64,000 nt of DNA from Cylicocyclus nassatus (Eukaryota > Nematoda > Chromadorea > Rhabditida > Strongylidae). The DNA lies in assembly GCA_958299035.1 (NCBI GenBank), contig CATQJL010000001.1:75847594-75911593 (forward strand). Reading direction: 5' to 3'. How positions within the stretch are numbered: the first letter of the stretch is position 1; each line of letters opens with the position of its first letter. Under the pieces are notes generated by a model that was not told where the DNA came from, ran no database searches, and worked only from the letters and a program-made list of their open reading frames with translations. Below are positions 47,570-59,897 of this stretch, one piece after another. The translations under genes and the position numbers were made by a program.

Positions 47570-48230
47570 CCTCGATTTTCTTCCATTTTAAAAAATTGTG
47601 GACCAAAACATGATTTTTAGTTTGAAAATCCACGCCAAAGACTTTTTAGAGTAAACTTCCTCTTTTATACGAAATAATGGAGAATTGTTGCACATTCAAG
47701 TGATCATTAGAGAGAGTTTGGAAAGCTCTTTCGGCTGACATGCCACATATCTAGAGATTTTGGGGTACGGCAGCACAAATTCGGATGACGTTCAAAAAAG
47801 TCTGTTCAGTTTTACTGCAGCGTTGCTCGAGGATTGTGGGTGAGGTGCTGCAAGATGCTGTCAGGGTAACCTCCAAAGATCACTTTACACAAACTCGTTT
47901 AAATTCCTGATAGTTAATAGTTAATCAAAAAGGGACCATGTATAATGTTCAAAGAGAAGTGCCCCATTACTTTTGGATTACTCTAATCCAACTTCTCGCA
48001 GTTTTTAATGCTCTACTTTAATCTAGCGAGCATGTCCATAGATGTAATGTTCACACTCTCATGCTCGTTCCCCCGGTTCTGCTATCCTCTTAGGTTATTT
48101 AATAATTTGCCTCGGTCATTTGTGCGACCTATGAGATCTTACGTATTTACTGTGGGATTTGTCATCTATCGTGCGCAAGTTTTCTGATTTTTATTGTTGT
48201 AAATTCAGAAAACTGAGCTTTCCATCTCGT

Positions 48231-48737
48231 TTACAGTGGTATTTTGACAAAGTACACCAAAATATTGCTAAACTTTGAGCTGCGTTGGTCCTGATCACTG
48301 ATATCTTCGAATAACAAAGTTCCTGTCGTGCAAAGGTAATTTCTTGAAAAACTATGCATCGCAGATTGTCTCTCAAAGACAATGCATGGATGTGACTGGT
48401 CATCTGTTACACGAGTAAGGTGCTTATGAAGTTTCTCAATAGCGATTTCATCAAAGCTGAGGATGAATGAAGGGCAAGGGAGTTTAGAAGACAATGCGAA
48501 ATGAATATAAGTTTGCCGAAAGGTGAAAAGCGCAAAGTACTGCGTACTTTCTTGAAAATATCTATAACCGCAGATTTTTTGATATTGAGTGAATTTATTG
48601 AGATACACCTTAGGAAATTTGTGGCAAAATTTCCAGCAAGTGAAAGCCTGCTCTTCCATGAAGGACTTCAGATCAAAGAACAGATCAAGGTTGGGAAAGA
48701 TTATCATGCGCTCTGTTCTATAGTTGCGATATAACAA
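48231..48737 (-). other. Anonymous 168-codon open frame
   Basis: The longest open frame of the right half not explained by a repeat. It is rich in Phe, Tyr and Lys and contains SFILSFDEIAIEKLHKHL. I do not recognise it. The FDE motif could be a transposase remnant, but this is a guess. No splice-flanked conserved neighbour was found, and chance in AT-rich DNA is possible. Confidence 0.15.
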
Positions 48738-49917
48738 CGATCGTCTTTGAAACGAAATAATAATTTGTAGAAAAGAATTTTCAGTAGCTTTGGAATCAGC
48801 TCAAGAGCGTAGCCCATGAAGCCACTGATGAATGTGCTTGAGCAGTCTAGGACCGCCCACATATTATGTGGTAACTGTAGTTATACTCAAATCATTTTAA
48901 ACCGAAATTAATTAGCAGTACATCATCCAGAATTCGTCATCTAGTCTAGCTTCCTCCTGTAGTAGACAATCGAAAATGTGAAATGACGAGATTCCGGGTC
49001 GAAAATGGCACGCAACAAGAAAATTCAGAATTAGTAGAATTCCATTCCTGTAGCACTATGGTGATTGCTCTTAAGGTTATTCAAGTGTGAAGCAATGAGA
49101 ATGCTCGTGACCGTAGCCCACACCCTGTCACAAAAAATCTTAACACCAGATTGAGAATGCTTGGAAAATGTTCAAAGAACTATCAAACAGTAGAGCAAAA
49201 CAAGTATTCATAATTCGCATAAGAGCACATGGATTACTAAATCCTCAATCACTCTCAATTTACAGAAACGTACCCTATCTCTTTAGACCAAATCCAACTA
49301 TAATTCTGACAAGACAAGTGTAAGAGCAAGCATACAACAAAGCAGTTCAATCATCTGTTAGGCTTGAGGAACCTGACCGTCAAAAATTGAAGCATACAGT
49401 GTGTACCACATTTAACAAGTTTGTGATACACAAAGTCGAGAGAGAGAGCTGATAACTATGAGATGCACTAATCCAACCTCTTTGATGCAATTAAGAAGCA
49501 ATTAGATTAAAGTGCTCAAAATGACGATGAATTTACGCCCTACCAACTTTTCCAGCTTGGGTGTGGTAGGTATTTGTAAAGCCTTTAAAAAGCGCAGCAA
49601 AGATCTCTAAAGTGCAAAGTTGTGAACCGTGTTACTTCCAAGAGTGGTGACGCGATGCCACAACAAACCAGTAGTTCCTATGATCGGTAGTCTATAAAAG
49701 GGTATTGCTTGCAAGGAAATGACATTTCGTACATTATAAAGATGACGCGGAGCAAGATAACAAAAACAGAAAGACATAAACTTTTCCCTTCGCGGAAGCC
49801 TTCTGTACCAAATTTAGAAGGGCAGAGACAGCTAAAAATTCTGGTGCGACTTCAGCAAATGTGGGGATATAAATCAGTCCACATTGATGATTGGACAAAA
49901 AATATTTTCTGATGAAG

Positions 49918-49962
49918 GTGCACCCCCCTCCCCCCCGGATCGGAATTCCTGGGTACGCCACT
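49918..49962. repeat. Right end of a MITE of the AGYGGCGTACC family
   Basis: A pyrimidine-rich stretch is followed by GGGTACGCCACT, matching the terminus of the element at 59509-59887, and is preceded by AGAAGGTGC-like sequence as in that element. The other end was not located. Confidence 0.45.
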
Positions 49963-50515
49963 GATTCCAAAGTATAATTTGACCGAGCGTGGAATTCAAT
50001 CACTCGAAAATTTTCAATAAATAACCGCTTAGAAGGTTGCGGAAGAAGCACTGCTATCTTTTTGGCGAATCTTCTTTCGGAAAGAGGAAACAAAAATGTG
50101 AAAAGACAAAACTTTACACACCACAAGCGAAATTAAATAGCAGTTTTCAAAACCAGTTCACAACCAGTCTGAAACTGTAGGATGGAAAGGAGAAGAAGAT
50201 GCTTCGAATCATCAGTGCTTAATATCTTAGCGCGTAATTATTGTAGGCAAGAAAACAGGAATTTTGGAACGATAATAGTTGCGCACAACATAAATAGACG
50301 AGTTGTACGCAGTTTCATAATGAGATCATGAGATAAAATCTTGTCTAATGTCACTAAAAACTTGAAAAGTTGAATAATTAAGAGAGTGGTTGACGCATTC
50401 TATGGTGATTATTGCCCAATTAAATCCTTAGTGGACTAGAAGCAGTATACGGTAGAAGAGGTCGAATAATTTCATATTAGAAACAATCCATTTTGATTGT
50501 GAGAAGTACATTATC

Positions 50516-50862
50516 TTATATATAAAGCTGAATGTCTGTTTGTATGTCTGTATGTATGTCTGTATGTACGTATGTTCCGAATAGAAAATTCCATTTCTGA
50601 ACCGCGGGACCAAACTTAGCACACATACACTTCGGGCCCCGGCGGGTGTCACAGTCCACTTTTCGTCATCGATCGATATCGATTTTATCTTTTTTTTGCA
50701 AAGTTTGAGCTACTGGGCTGGGAGTTGGCACAGGGGGGTAATCGAGCATGTTGATCACCCCCGCCGGGGCCCAAAGTGTATGTGTGCCAAGTTGGTCCGG
50801 ATCGGTTAAGAAATGGAATTTTCTATTCGGAACATACGGCGGAGCCGGGTAAGCCAGCTAGT
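50516..50862. mobile_element. Helentron/Helitron-like non-autonomous element (tentative)
   Basis: Starts near TATATATAAAGCTGAATG with a TGTATGTC-like microsatellite and ends GCCGGGTAAGCCAGCTAGT. A CTAGT end with GCCGG before it fits Helentron-type ends. Within it, a long imperfect inverted repeat pairs about 50574-50640 (TTCCGAATAGAAAATTCCAT, ACACATACACTTCGGGCCCC) with 50750-50835. No Rep/helicase is encoded. Confidence 0.5.
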
Positions 50863-51328
50863 CTAAAATAATCAAATTCATGATTGTTAATACGTGATTA
50901 TTCACTGTCATTTTTACTATTTATGCATTCTTACTATCCTTTGGATGTATGTTTAACGATGCAGTAATCCGTGATAGTTTTCCTGGGGCACATCTAAATA
51001 ATGTTTACTCACAACTCTACTTACTGCATAAGATTACTACCATGGATTGAGACATCGTAGTTTATCATACATTTACACCCACCTTCCGATTTTTTACCAC
51101 AAAATCGCGTTGGAGTAGTTTGCAGCATTGACTAGATGTGTGAATTTTCCTAGAATAGAGCATGTCTGTCCAATGACACTTTACACATTGTGTGCAAATG
51201 ACAACTACATACTTAGAACAAGCGTAGGTGCAAGTGAAGCATACTGTTGCAGGGCGTCTCTACGGCGAAAGAATTTGCAGGCAAAGACAAAAATCAGAAT
51301 ATATGTCATAAAAAAAACTTCTACTTGT

Positions 51329-52204
51329 TTAACTTCAATGATTTTTCTTCTGCCGTATACAGGTTGTTATTGGTAACACTTTATTGCCTTACGTTTCGGC
51401 TACACGCCGTCGTCGAAGGCTAAAAGGTATCAGTCACTTTGATTCACAACCTCGGCCGTCAAATACTTCCCGCTAGCCCACTCGATTCGTTCCAAGTGAA
51501 AGTAGAGAGTTTGTGGGTAGAGGAAGTGTTACTCACCAGAGTGTCACCAGTGTGTTGCAGTGCAAGCTGCTTCAAGTATGCTCGATTGACTGCTGTCGGA
51601 AATGAGCGGTCGTGGTGTCAACGGGCCGTTTAAATAGGACAGACAATCTTATAGTTTGCAATGCGTTAGATAAGGCATCAGATCTGTAGTGATAGATAAC
51701 TGTTCATTCTTGCTGTTGAGCATGGGGTCGCGGGCAAGAATGTAGGCCGCCTCAAGCATTTTTCTGAAAAATGCTTGAGGCGGCCTACATTCTTGCCCGC
51801 GACCCCATGCTCAACAGCAAGAATGAACAGTTATCTATCACTACAGATCTGATGCCTTATCTAACGCATTGCAAACTATAAGATTGTCTGTCCTATTTAA
51901 ACGGCCCGTTGACACCACGACCGCTCATTTCCGACAGCAGTCAATCGAGCATACTTGAAGCAGCTTGCACTGCAACACACTGGTGACACTCTGGTGAGTA
52001 ACACTCCCTCTACCCACAAACTCTCTACTTTCACTTGGAATGAATCGAGTGGGCTAGCGGGAAGAGGTATTTGACGGCCGAGGTTGTGAATCAAAGTGAC
52101 TGATACCTTTTAGCCTCCGACGACGGCGTGTAGCCGAAACGTAAGGCAATAAAGTGTTACCAATAACAACCTGTATACGGCAGAAGAAAAATCATTGAAG
52201 TTAA
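51329..52204. mobile_element. Head-on palindrome of two Penelope-like 3' ends
   Basis: Two arms of about 437 bp meet at GCATTTTTC-T-GAAAAATGC (centre 51765), with only a few mismatches and a net 3-bp length difference. Outward from the centre, each arm has a short frame resembling the end of a GIY-YIG endonuclease, then about 320 bp of apparent 3' untranslated sequence containing GTGTAGCCGAAACGT and AATAAAG. The sequence AAACTTCTACTTG occurs just outside both ends (about 51316 and 52258). The Penelope-like call is from motif memory. Confidence 0.7.
51771..51881 (+). pseudogene. C-terminal stub of a Penelope-like GIY-YIG endonuclease
   Basis: 36 codons then TAA, beginning MLEAAYILARDPMLNSK exactly at the palindrome centre; an in-frame TGA lies just before it. 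The EA-x-I-x9-LN pattern is typical of the end of GIY-YIG nuclease domains in Penelope-like elements. The same stub is encoded in mirror image on the left arm. All upstream pol sequence is gone. Confidence 0.45.
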
Positions 52205-54582
52205 TTACCTCATACAATGCCCAGGTTTCAAGATAAGAGGACATATGAGATAGTATCAAACTTCTACTTGTTTTTTCTTAACTTTTGAAACGAAGTCCTC
52301 TCTAAATATCCGAAATTTTCACAAAGTCCCTTTTGACGTTTCTAGAGTCTCTTCACTCCTTATTTTCTTATATCTGGATTTTGGCTCAACCCAGAAAAAA
52401 TCGCAAAACCCAAGAAACTCCTCAATTCGTCTTCGCCCTCCACTTTCCCTCCCACTCTCTTAGTACAACTCCACCTCCGCTCCCATTCCTTTGCGAATGA
52501 AACATAGAGATGAATAGCATAAAAGAGAGAAAGAAAAACAATGCAAGCTTGATAGACACCCTATGCCCAGCGTTAAAATATTTGAGCTTCGGTTGCTTAG
52601 AGAAGAGTTTGGAATCCGAAGCAGATTGCGCCGCCATTTAGAATTTTTGAAGGCTATAAAAAGCTCGGAGAAAAGATTATGAAAATGTTTTTTTGTTTGT
52701 AGGAAAACTTTTACAATGAAGGTACAGCATATGTAAAATTTATAAAACTTATGTAAGCAAAGGGCCCAGCTCAGCTGCCCCCCGCTGGAATGGTTCAAGT
52801 TAACTCGTAAAAAAATAGGGCACGGCTTCTATTCAACCAGTTCCCATAAGTTGAGCCATAGTTTGATTCACAAGTTAGGTCATCGTTCGATTAATAAGTT
52901 ATTAGGTATTAAGTTAGCGCACATAAAATTCGGTACCAACCACTGCATTTTTTGTATACAACTTTTTGTTTGTTTAGGATAGGGCATGCAGTAGTGTCGC
53001 GGGCATGCTTGCGGCTCTTCTTCGTTTCGGATCCTGCAAAAACTTCCCTTTGCTTTCTCTTAAAAAACGATATCCAGCTTGATCCGCATTACAGCTGTGC
53101 CCTGTTTTCGCACATTCAGATAGTTTTGAAAAAGGGTTTACCAGGCCGCGGATGAGACAACGAGTCGTGGCTTATAGATTGCTATCCTGACATGTCAAGA
53201 AATTGTTTTTTGAATGCGAACAAAATTAAGACATTAAAAAACACGAGAAATTTGTGGAAGAATTTACGAACATAAAAACGTGTAAGTAATGGCAAAGGAA
53301 AAGACGCGTAAGCTACAACTTTAATACTTACGGGAAGGAAATGGAATAGGATAGTGAAAGTGTGTCAGTAATGAATACGTGACAGTGTACATCTGAATTA
53401 TCATTGCAGAAGAATGGGCTTTTGTTGAAAAGGGAATTTTATAGAAGGGAATTTTATAGAAGTTAACTTTCACTATATAAATGACAAGTAACGAAAATGT
53501 TGTGAATTTACTTCCGCTATAATTACATTCCTCTTTAGTAGCATGTGGCCGCCATCGCACTGGGAAGTGGGTCTTGGAGCGTAAAAATAAACTGTTAGTT
53601 GTAAGAGGCACGGTTGCACTAAAAATGTCCAATTTGGTACTAAGACTTTCTTTGAGCACTGATTAAGATGAAATGAGCAAGCGCTTGCTCGGACAGCAAC
53701 CCATATGGTTTCTAATTGGTCGAGTATTCAGCTCAAGACCGACGCAGAATGTACTTTTCACGTTGTCCAATCAGCTTCTTGAAGTAAAGTTATGTATTAT
53801 GAAGTTCAATTTGTTAATTGAAAAAGAACCATACGCTAGCTTGGACAAAGGCATACTTGGGGCCCGTTCGGATGGTGTCCACACAACGAAAAACTATGAG
53901 TTGGAGCCGGAAAAGTGGGGAAACGTTTCAGAAAGCAAAGCGATTGCAAGATGGCAAGTTTTCATGTAGCAAATTGCCACCCACTGATCAGGTCTTTATG
54001 GACTTCAGAAGAAGGAAAGACTCTAGTACGGGGCCAGTCTATTAGTGATGAAACATGGGCTTTATTGTATCATGGTAGATTCCTGGGTCGGTAGTAATCT
54101 GGTCGAAACTCCGAGTTTAGAGCTTCACGTTAGTCAGAAATAAGCTCCGAATTTTGCAGTTTGAGGAGCTTTGCACTTTGCTGCAAAAGTGACTTCAAAA
54201 TGGGACTCAAACCTGTTCTAATGTAACAATTTCATCAACCGCTAGGCCATGATATACCCTTCAAATTGGAAATTATTTTGCCATAATCTACTCATTCCAT
54301 TGAGACAAAGCATGTCAAAACATGTTATATCAAAGCCTCACTCACTTTCATTTGTTGAGAAGTGGTGATTTATCGCACGAATTGGTCTTTTGCATAGCTG
54401 AAAGCTTCAAACAATAGAGAGAGCGGATGGCATATGCAATGGTAAGAATGGACTATCAGGGTTTGCGCACATATTTACTCAGAACAAACTTGCTTTTATT
54501 CTATGATTCGGCCCTCGTACAGTATGCCTACCATAATCGCAAAATGACATCAGTGTACGGAGCAGATAACAGTCCGTGGTCG
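52205..54582. other. No gene recognised
   Basis: Short frames only (52460-52798 -, 53321-53659 -, 53673-53969 +), none with a recognisable domain. A short GAATTTTATAGAAGG unit is duplicated in tandem near 53430-53460. Confidence 0.4.
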
Positions 54583-55000
54583 GCGCCCCGAACAACCCCA
54601 ACGGTCAAAAGTTTCGATTATTTTTATGGCCTTCTCAACTCTACCGTACAGCTACCGTAACTCCGCCATATGGACCCGCAGCCAAAAATGCGTACCATAT
54701 TCGAGACCAGCGCCCCGAATAACCCCAGTGTACCAAGTTTCGACCAATTTTGTTATTTTCTTCCACCTACCGTAAACCTGCCGCAACCTTGCCAGATATC
54801 TCCGCAGTATAAATTGCATGCGTAATTCGTGATCAGCGTCCCAAATAACAATAACCCACCGGCGTTTGTTTGGATCAATTTTGTGGTTTTCTCCTGTCTA
54901 GCGTAAGCCTACTGTAGGCTGGCTATATGACCCCATGGCGAAAAATGAGTATTCGTTATCAGCGCACCGAATAACCCCCTGGGTCAAGATTTTACAAAGT
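54583..55000. repeat. Degenerate tandem array, about 126-bp unit
   Basis: The block GCGCCCCGAA-TAACCCC recurs at 54583, 54710, 54836 and 54962, giving spacings of 127, 126 and 126 bp. Each unit also holds AAGTTTCGA, CTACCGTAA and CATATGGACCCGCAG-like segments. Copies are clearly diverged. Confidence 0.85.
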
Positions 55001-55350
55001 TTCAGAAATTTGTAAATTACACGTTACCCCCGTCATGCCTGCTGAAACTACGAGCAAAATGTACTTCGGAGGACTTTTTGGCTGCTCCTCTTTTTTTGTG
55101 CACTATTTCTCTTTCTCTGACCAAGCTCAGAGTTATATCTTAGTTCCACGATAGATCGGAACGCCATCAAACTCAGAGTTATCGCAGAGCTCTGCGCGTT
55201 TGGTGGCACTGCTTCATGTGCAGTACGATTCGGAAAATGTTGCGCTACTAGGAATAACTACCATTTACGGAGTATCCTGCCATATCGTCTGTCAAGCACC
55301 TGTTAAGGGAGTCAAAAAAGTGCGTCCGAAGTTACCTCCGAGCTAACTTA

Positions 55351-55820
55351 GAGTTAACTCTGACAAGAGAATGGTCAGAAATCGAAGTGGCCAATTCGAG
55401 CAAGCTACATACCGTTGGATGCAGCATAAAACGCTGACCCTGAATTTGCTTTTCTTATCTGCAGAACGCTTGTAGATGAAATTATGAGCCGTTGAATGCC
55501 ATCATTCTGCTAAGAAATCGTGCGTATAATGTGCAAACTTGGCCGTACAGAGCCACTCTCGGCTCAATGTTGGACGAAAACATGCAACTACTTCATATGG
55601 CCTATATTTAAAGGTGAGCTAAAGTAGCAATAGTGTGCCTAATCTCGCAATTTTCGTGAAGATTTTTCGCAATAAAGCTGCTCATAACTTCGCCTACAAA
55701 GGCGCTCTGCAGATACGGAAGGCAGATTTGAAAACAGCGTTCTATGCTGCATCGAATGGGATGCAGTTTGTTTGGATTGGCCACTTCGACTTCTGACCAT
55801 TCCCTTGTGAGTTATAACTC
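55351..55820. mobile_element. Foldback MITE with about 145-bp arms
   Basis: Arms 55351-55490 and 55676-55820 face each other (GAGTTAACTC at one end, GAGTTATAACTC at the other). They share GAATGGTCAGAA, GAAGTGGCCAAT and a GATGCAGCATA block. No coding capacity; duplication not resolved. Confidence 0.75.
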
Positions 55821-58800
55821 TGAGTTTCGACAGGTTTAATACCGACCCTCATTTTCATTTCTCTGTCACTTGAACCGCCTGCATGAGTGTGAAACTGTCT
55901 GCAAACATTTGAAGATCATTTGAAGATCCTGTTCACCGATTTTGGAAGTGGGAACTGTTGAATGCCTATTGACAGTCCATTGAAGAGCGATGGCCGGTTG
56001 AGTCCACCGTAGAGGCGTGTGCCCTTTTATCTTCGTTCCTTAAAAGAAGACCAAGTGTGCGCGTCATCAATAGCCCAGTTAAAATGCTAATTTATCTAAT
56101 CAGCGAAGTGGTTTGAGCGGCTAAGCGGCTCAGCGAATAAATCTGGCACCTGCCAAAGAAGCCGCGGTTCTACCCACATACTTGCATGAAAGAGGAATGA
56201 AGGACTTATTCCCACAATTATCCGTCCATTCTAGAAAACGTGTAAATAATGAAAAGTCCATGTCCAGTCACTACTATCAGCTGAAACCTTAGATAAAGAA
56301 GTAACCATTATGATAAACGTTTATGATAAAAAACATAAAGGCAAAACTTTTATTTCTCTTCAAAATAAACAAATCTACTGAGATCGAATTTCAAACCCAG
56401 AAAGAAAAAGCTCTTGTAGCTCAAAAGACTTGAATTTGCGATGATTGTGGACGACAGTTTTTGGCAAGTTCTTCTGTTCATGCATCACTCAATAAAAAAT
56501 AACCTATTCTATGATTAGATAGAACAAAAAGCTCAGAATTTAGGTAGAAGCACATAATAAGGAAAACTTGACAGACCTGTTAAAACGGGAAGCACGAGCC
56601 TTGTTTCCACTGATGTGCGAAGTCATCGAGAATGTATGTTGCTGTATATTCAGGACCCAGCCTGAGGTTGGCAAAGGATCAATTGGAAATCGTTTTGGTG
56701 GGAAAATTTTTTTACACGCCTGTCGTGCTCAATTGCGATATTCTAAAAGGTGTGAGTTCCGAAATAAAATCCCTCCGCAGCAAATTAAACGACTGACTCA
56801 TTTAATGTGAACACATAATGACATGGCATCAAATTTGGTATACAGACGGAAGAAAATGACCTGCTTGTAAAGCACAGGCAACAATATGGCTTTCCGATCC
56901 ACGATTTAGATGGCGCGTGAACTGCGAAAGCAATCCTTCCCCAAAGTTCTGCAATTTGATCTTGGAAAAGTGCTCACAGGGAGGGTAAATGTCAATCTCC
57001 CATTCGCTATTCGGGTCATTAATAATGAGAACCCGAACAAACGATAGCGTCATACCGTGATTTATGAGTTTGGGGAGCGTGGCCCAAATGGGTAGCAGAG
57101 CCCCACCTGTCAAAATCAGGTGCAATCGGGTACCTACCGTTCCCAACATGGCCATGCTTGCCAGAACCATACCTTCAAACAGGCAGGTGCCCGATCACCA
57201 GCTTGTCTTCGCATATCGCGGGCGCCAGTGCCCGCGCCTGTACGGGAACCCTCCCCCCCCCATAGAAAATTGACAAATACCGCTCCAGGGCTGAGCGCAG
57301 AGTCGCTGCGGGACTCTACGACTCGAATTGTGACGGCGGTGCGTACTGTGCAGAGCAGGAAGTCTATGGTGGAGAGCCCTGTCAAAGCGCAAGTTTTCCA
57401 GCTTTCCGACCGTATTTCTTATTTCAATCAAACGTTATTACTCCGCACTTGCAAAATGGCGTGTCCAAGGGGGCCCACTTTTGCATGGAAGTAAAATTCC
57501 ATAATCCGAGTAGGGGACTACATGTCGTCGATAGGCTCCGCCTGTCACGGACAGCTGGTACAAGTTTTATAATTTAAAAAGCGCGCTCTAACGGAATACG
57601 CAGTTGACGCGATCAAGAGAGAATCTTCAAAGTTGAAAGTTCGCAAACGCAAGTCAAACAAATTCCCTTGCCAAAATCGTGCTGAATTTTGTATTTAATT
57701 CGGTAGATTGGTAGAGAATTGCTCATACCCAAGAACATTCTCATTGAAGTAGTTTTTTGAAAAGCTTAGATTCCACTCGAAGATATAAGCTTTGCGGAGC
57801 TGTGGATTAATTAGGCTTCAAAAAAATTTGTCGGAAGCCCTTAAAGGAATTTTTTTTCCAAATCTCCTCCTTGCTGGACAACTCAAAAATTTCCTTTTTG
57901 TTGGATAACTCATCTTTGCACGATTTTTTTCACATTTGCTCTCTGTCTAATACTTCCAGCAGTGTTGAATCATCAGCAGTTCTTTTAAACATTCCAAAAA
58001 TCAAGAGGCTTTAAAGGACTCCATTCTTGTACGATAAATCCTTGTTCTTGCCTCTAAATCAATTTTGAAGAACAGTATTCAAGCAGACCTGTCTACCAAA
58101 TGTAGTATGAATTAGCAATGAATTAAAAAACAAAAAAAATGGAAATTAATATATTGCAGATTTTAACTGCATCGCACTTTCTCATTATCAAGGATATTCT
58201 GAAGTCAGTGAATATAACTTTTGCAAAACGTGGCTCACAAGAGCGAATGTCCAGATTTATCCCGATCATCGCATTCTGGGCTTTGCGTCTTGAAAATTAT
58301 GAAGAATGGAGGAGAGAAAAATATCGTGCAAATTTTATCTATACAGCTTATGAAACGAAAGGCATGGCAAGCAGTCATAATTGCATAAACAGAGTCATGC
58401 TGTATGCCTCAGGGGAATGCGAAGCACCAATTATCTCGTTGATACTTTCAGTACAACAAACACAAAGCAGAAAATCTAGTCTATGGTATTATACCACTTA
58501 TAGTGATTCGAAATGATAGAACAAACCTCTGAAAACGTTTTTACTATATAGGCAGGGCTCTGCTGAGTTCAGTGTTTGTAGATGGAATGTGAAAAACAAA
58601 AACAGGCATTATAATAAGTGGAGAATATAATTGTAGCCAAGTGATTATTACAATTTTCACAGCTACTATGTCAGGAGTTAGCTGCCGGAATAACTTCCAC
58701 TACTACTCAAAATAAAAATGAAAGTATTAGATTGTCCCAAAAGTTAGCTCCTTTCTAAATAATTCAAGCTGTTTTTGTTTTTTTAGTAAACTTAGGGCAT

Positions 58801-59466
58801 CATTTCATTTTCAGATCAAGCTCTACAAAATAACTATCAAAAGTTTGAAGCCAAAATCAGAAAAACTTTGGTTACCTGAAAATTGGATTTCTGCGATAAA
58901 GAATCCTACAGACTTCCAACTTCATCATTATGTAGTAAGCACATAGCACTCAAATATGCCTTTACCGAATTTTTTCCAAGCATAGAAAGCGAGAAACAAA
59001 AACTGTCCAAAAATGGCAAACTCCGCCCCCAGCCCCTCCCACATATGTCATTGTATACTACAAGCCTTACTAAGTATATTTTAATCAAACCTCTGTGTGT
59101 GTTCTTATAAGCGAGAATACCAAGATTTTGGCATTTTTGGACCATCTTTGTCTCTCAATTTTGAGCCCCGGAAAAAATCCTCCAAACACATGTTTGTGTG
59201 CTACGATATATACTATATAAACTGATATATCTACTATATAAAGACTAAGTTGGAAGTCGGTAGGAATTCTCTGGAAGGAGATCCGATTTTTAGGATAGCT
59301 GAAAAATCTTGATTTTTGGCCCCAAATTTTTTCTGGATTACGACTTAGGTGGATCTTTGGTGGTCTTTTTGTAGAGCTTGCTCCGCTCTATCGAATGGTA
59401 CCTCAAGTCTGTTAGAAGAACAAGAACAGCTCAATTTATTTGAAAATGGAGTTTACTTTTGGGTCA

Positions 59467-59470
<4 letters not shown>
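55821..59470. other. No gene recognised
   Basis: GC-richer around 57050-57500, with overlapping open frames on both strands (56829-57170 -, 57120-57494 +) and no recognisable domain; this may be an unidentified repeat. A 125-codon + frame (58139-58516) starts MEINILQILTASHFLIIKD and is anonymous. GGCAGGGCTCTGCTGAG at 58553 resembles one end of the hAT-like MITE. Confidence 0.4.

Positions 59471-59507
<37 letters not shown>
59471..59507. repeat. TA microsatellite
   Basis: About 18 uninterrupted TA units, followed immediately by a MITE. TA-rich sequence resumes after that MITE, so the MITE inserted into the microsatellite. Confidence 0.95.
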
Positions 59508-59508
<1 letters not shown>

Positions 59509-59510
<2 letters not shown>

Positions 59511-59887
59511 CGGCGTACCCAGGATTTCGGCTCGGGGGGGGGGGGGCGCGACAAAAATTTTTTTCTAAAGAAGGTGCGTGGCGTTAGCCACGCACTCCGA
59601 AAAATTTTTTGGGGTGCTTCTCAAAACTTTTGCGGGTCCCCGACCCCTAAAATCTGGAAAAAGGGGGCGTGGCGTTAGCCACGCCCCCGAAAAAAATTTT
59701 TTTATAAGGCCAATTTGATTTTTTAAAAATTTTTAAAAATTATTTTAATTATTTACAAAAATAAACAAGTCACTTGCACATTTTTATAACCCATATAAGT
59801 AACTTTCAAAAATTTCGCGACCCATTCTCGGGGGGAGGGGGCGCGCGCCCCCCCCCCCCCCCCGCCCCCCCCCCTCGGTACGCCACT
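59509..59887. mobile_element. MITE of the AGYGGCGTACC family
   Basis: Inverted ends AGCGGCGTACC and GGTACGCCACT. Inside are a G13 run (59534-59546), a C16 run (59848-59863), a C10 run (59865-59874) and two hairpins with the same GGC-GTTA-GCC tip: 59574-59595 and about 59663-59688. A related right end is at 49962. No transposase. Confidence 0.75.
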
Positions 59888-59897
59888 AATATATATA

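Noticed and set aside
51897..52094. 65-codon - strand protein mirrored at 51439-51633
   Set aside because: The two frames are the same sequence on the two palindrome arms and read the presumed untranslated region of the Penelope-like end in the wrong direction.
57120..57494. 124-codon + strand frame in a GC-richer patch
   Set aside because: Overlaps open frames on the other strand, no domain and no splice-flanked neighbour.
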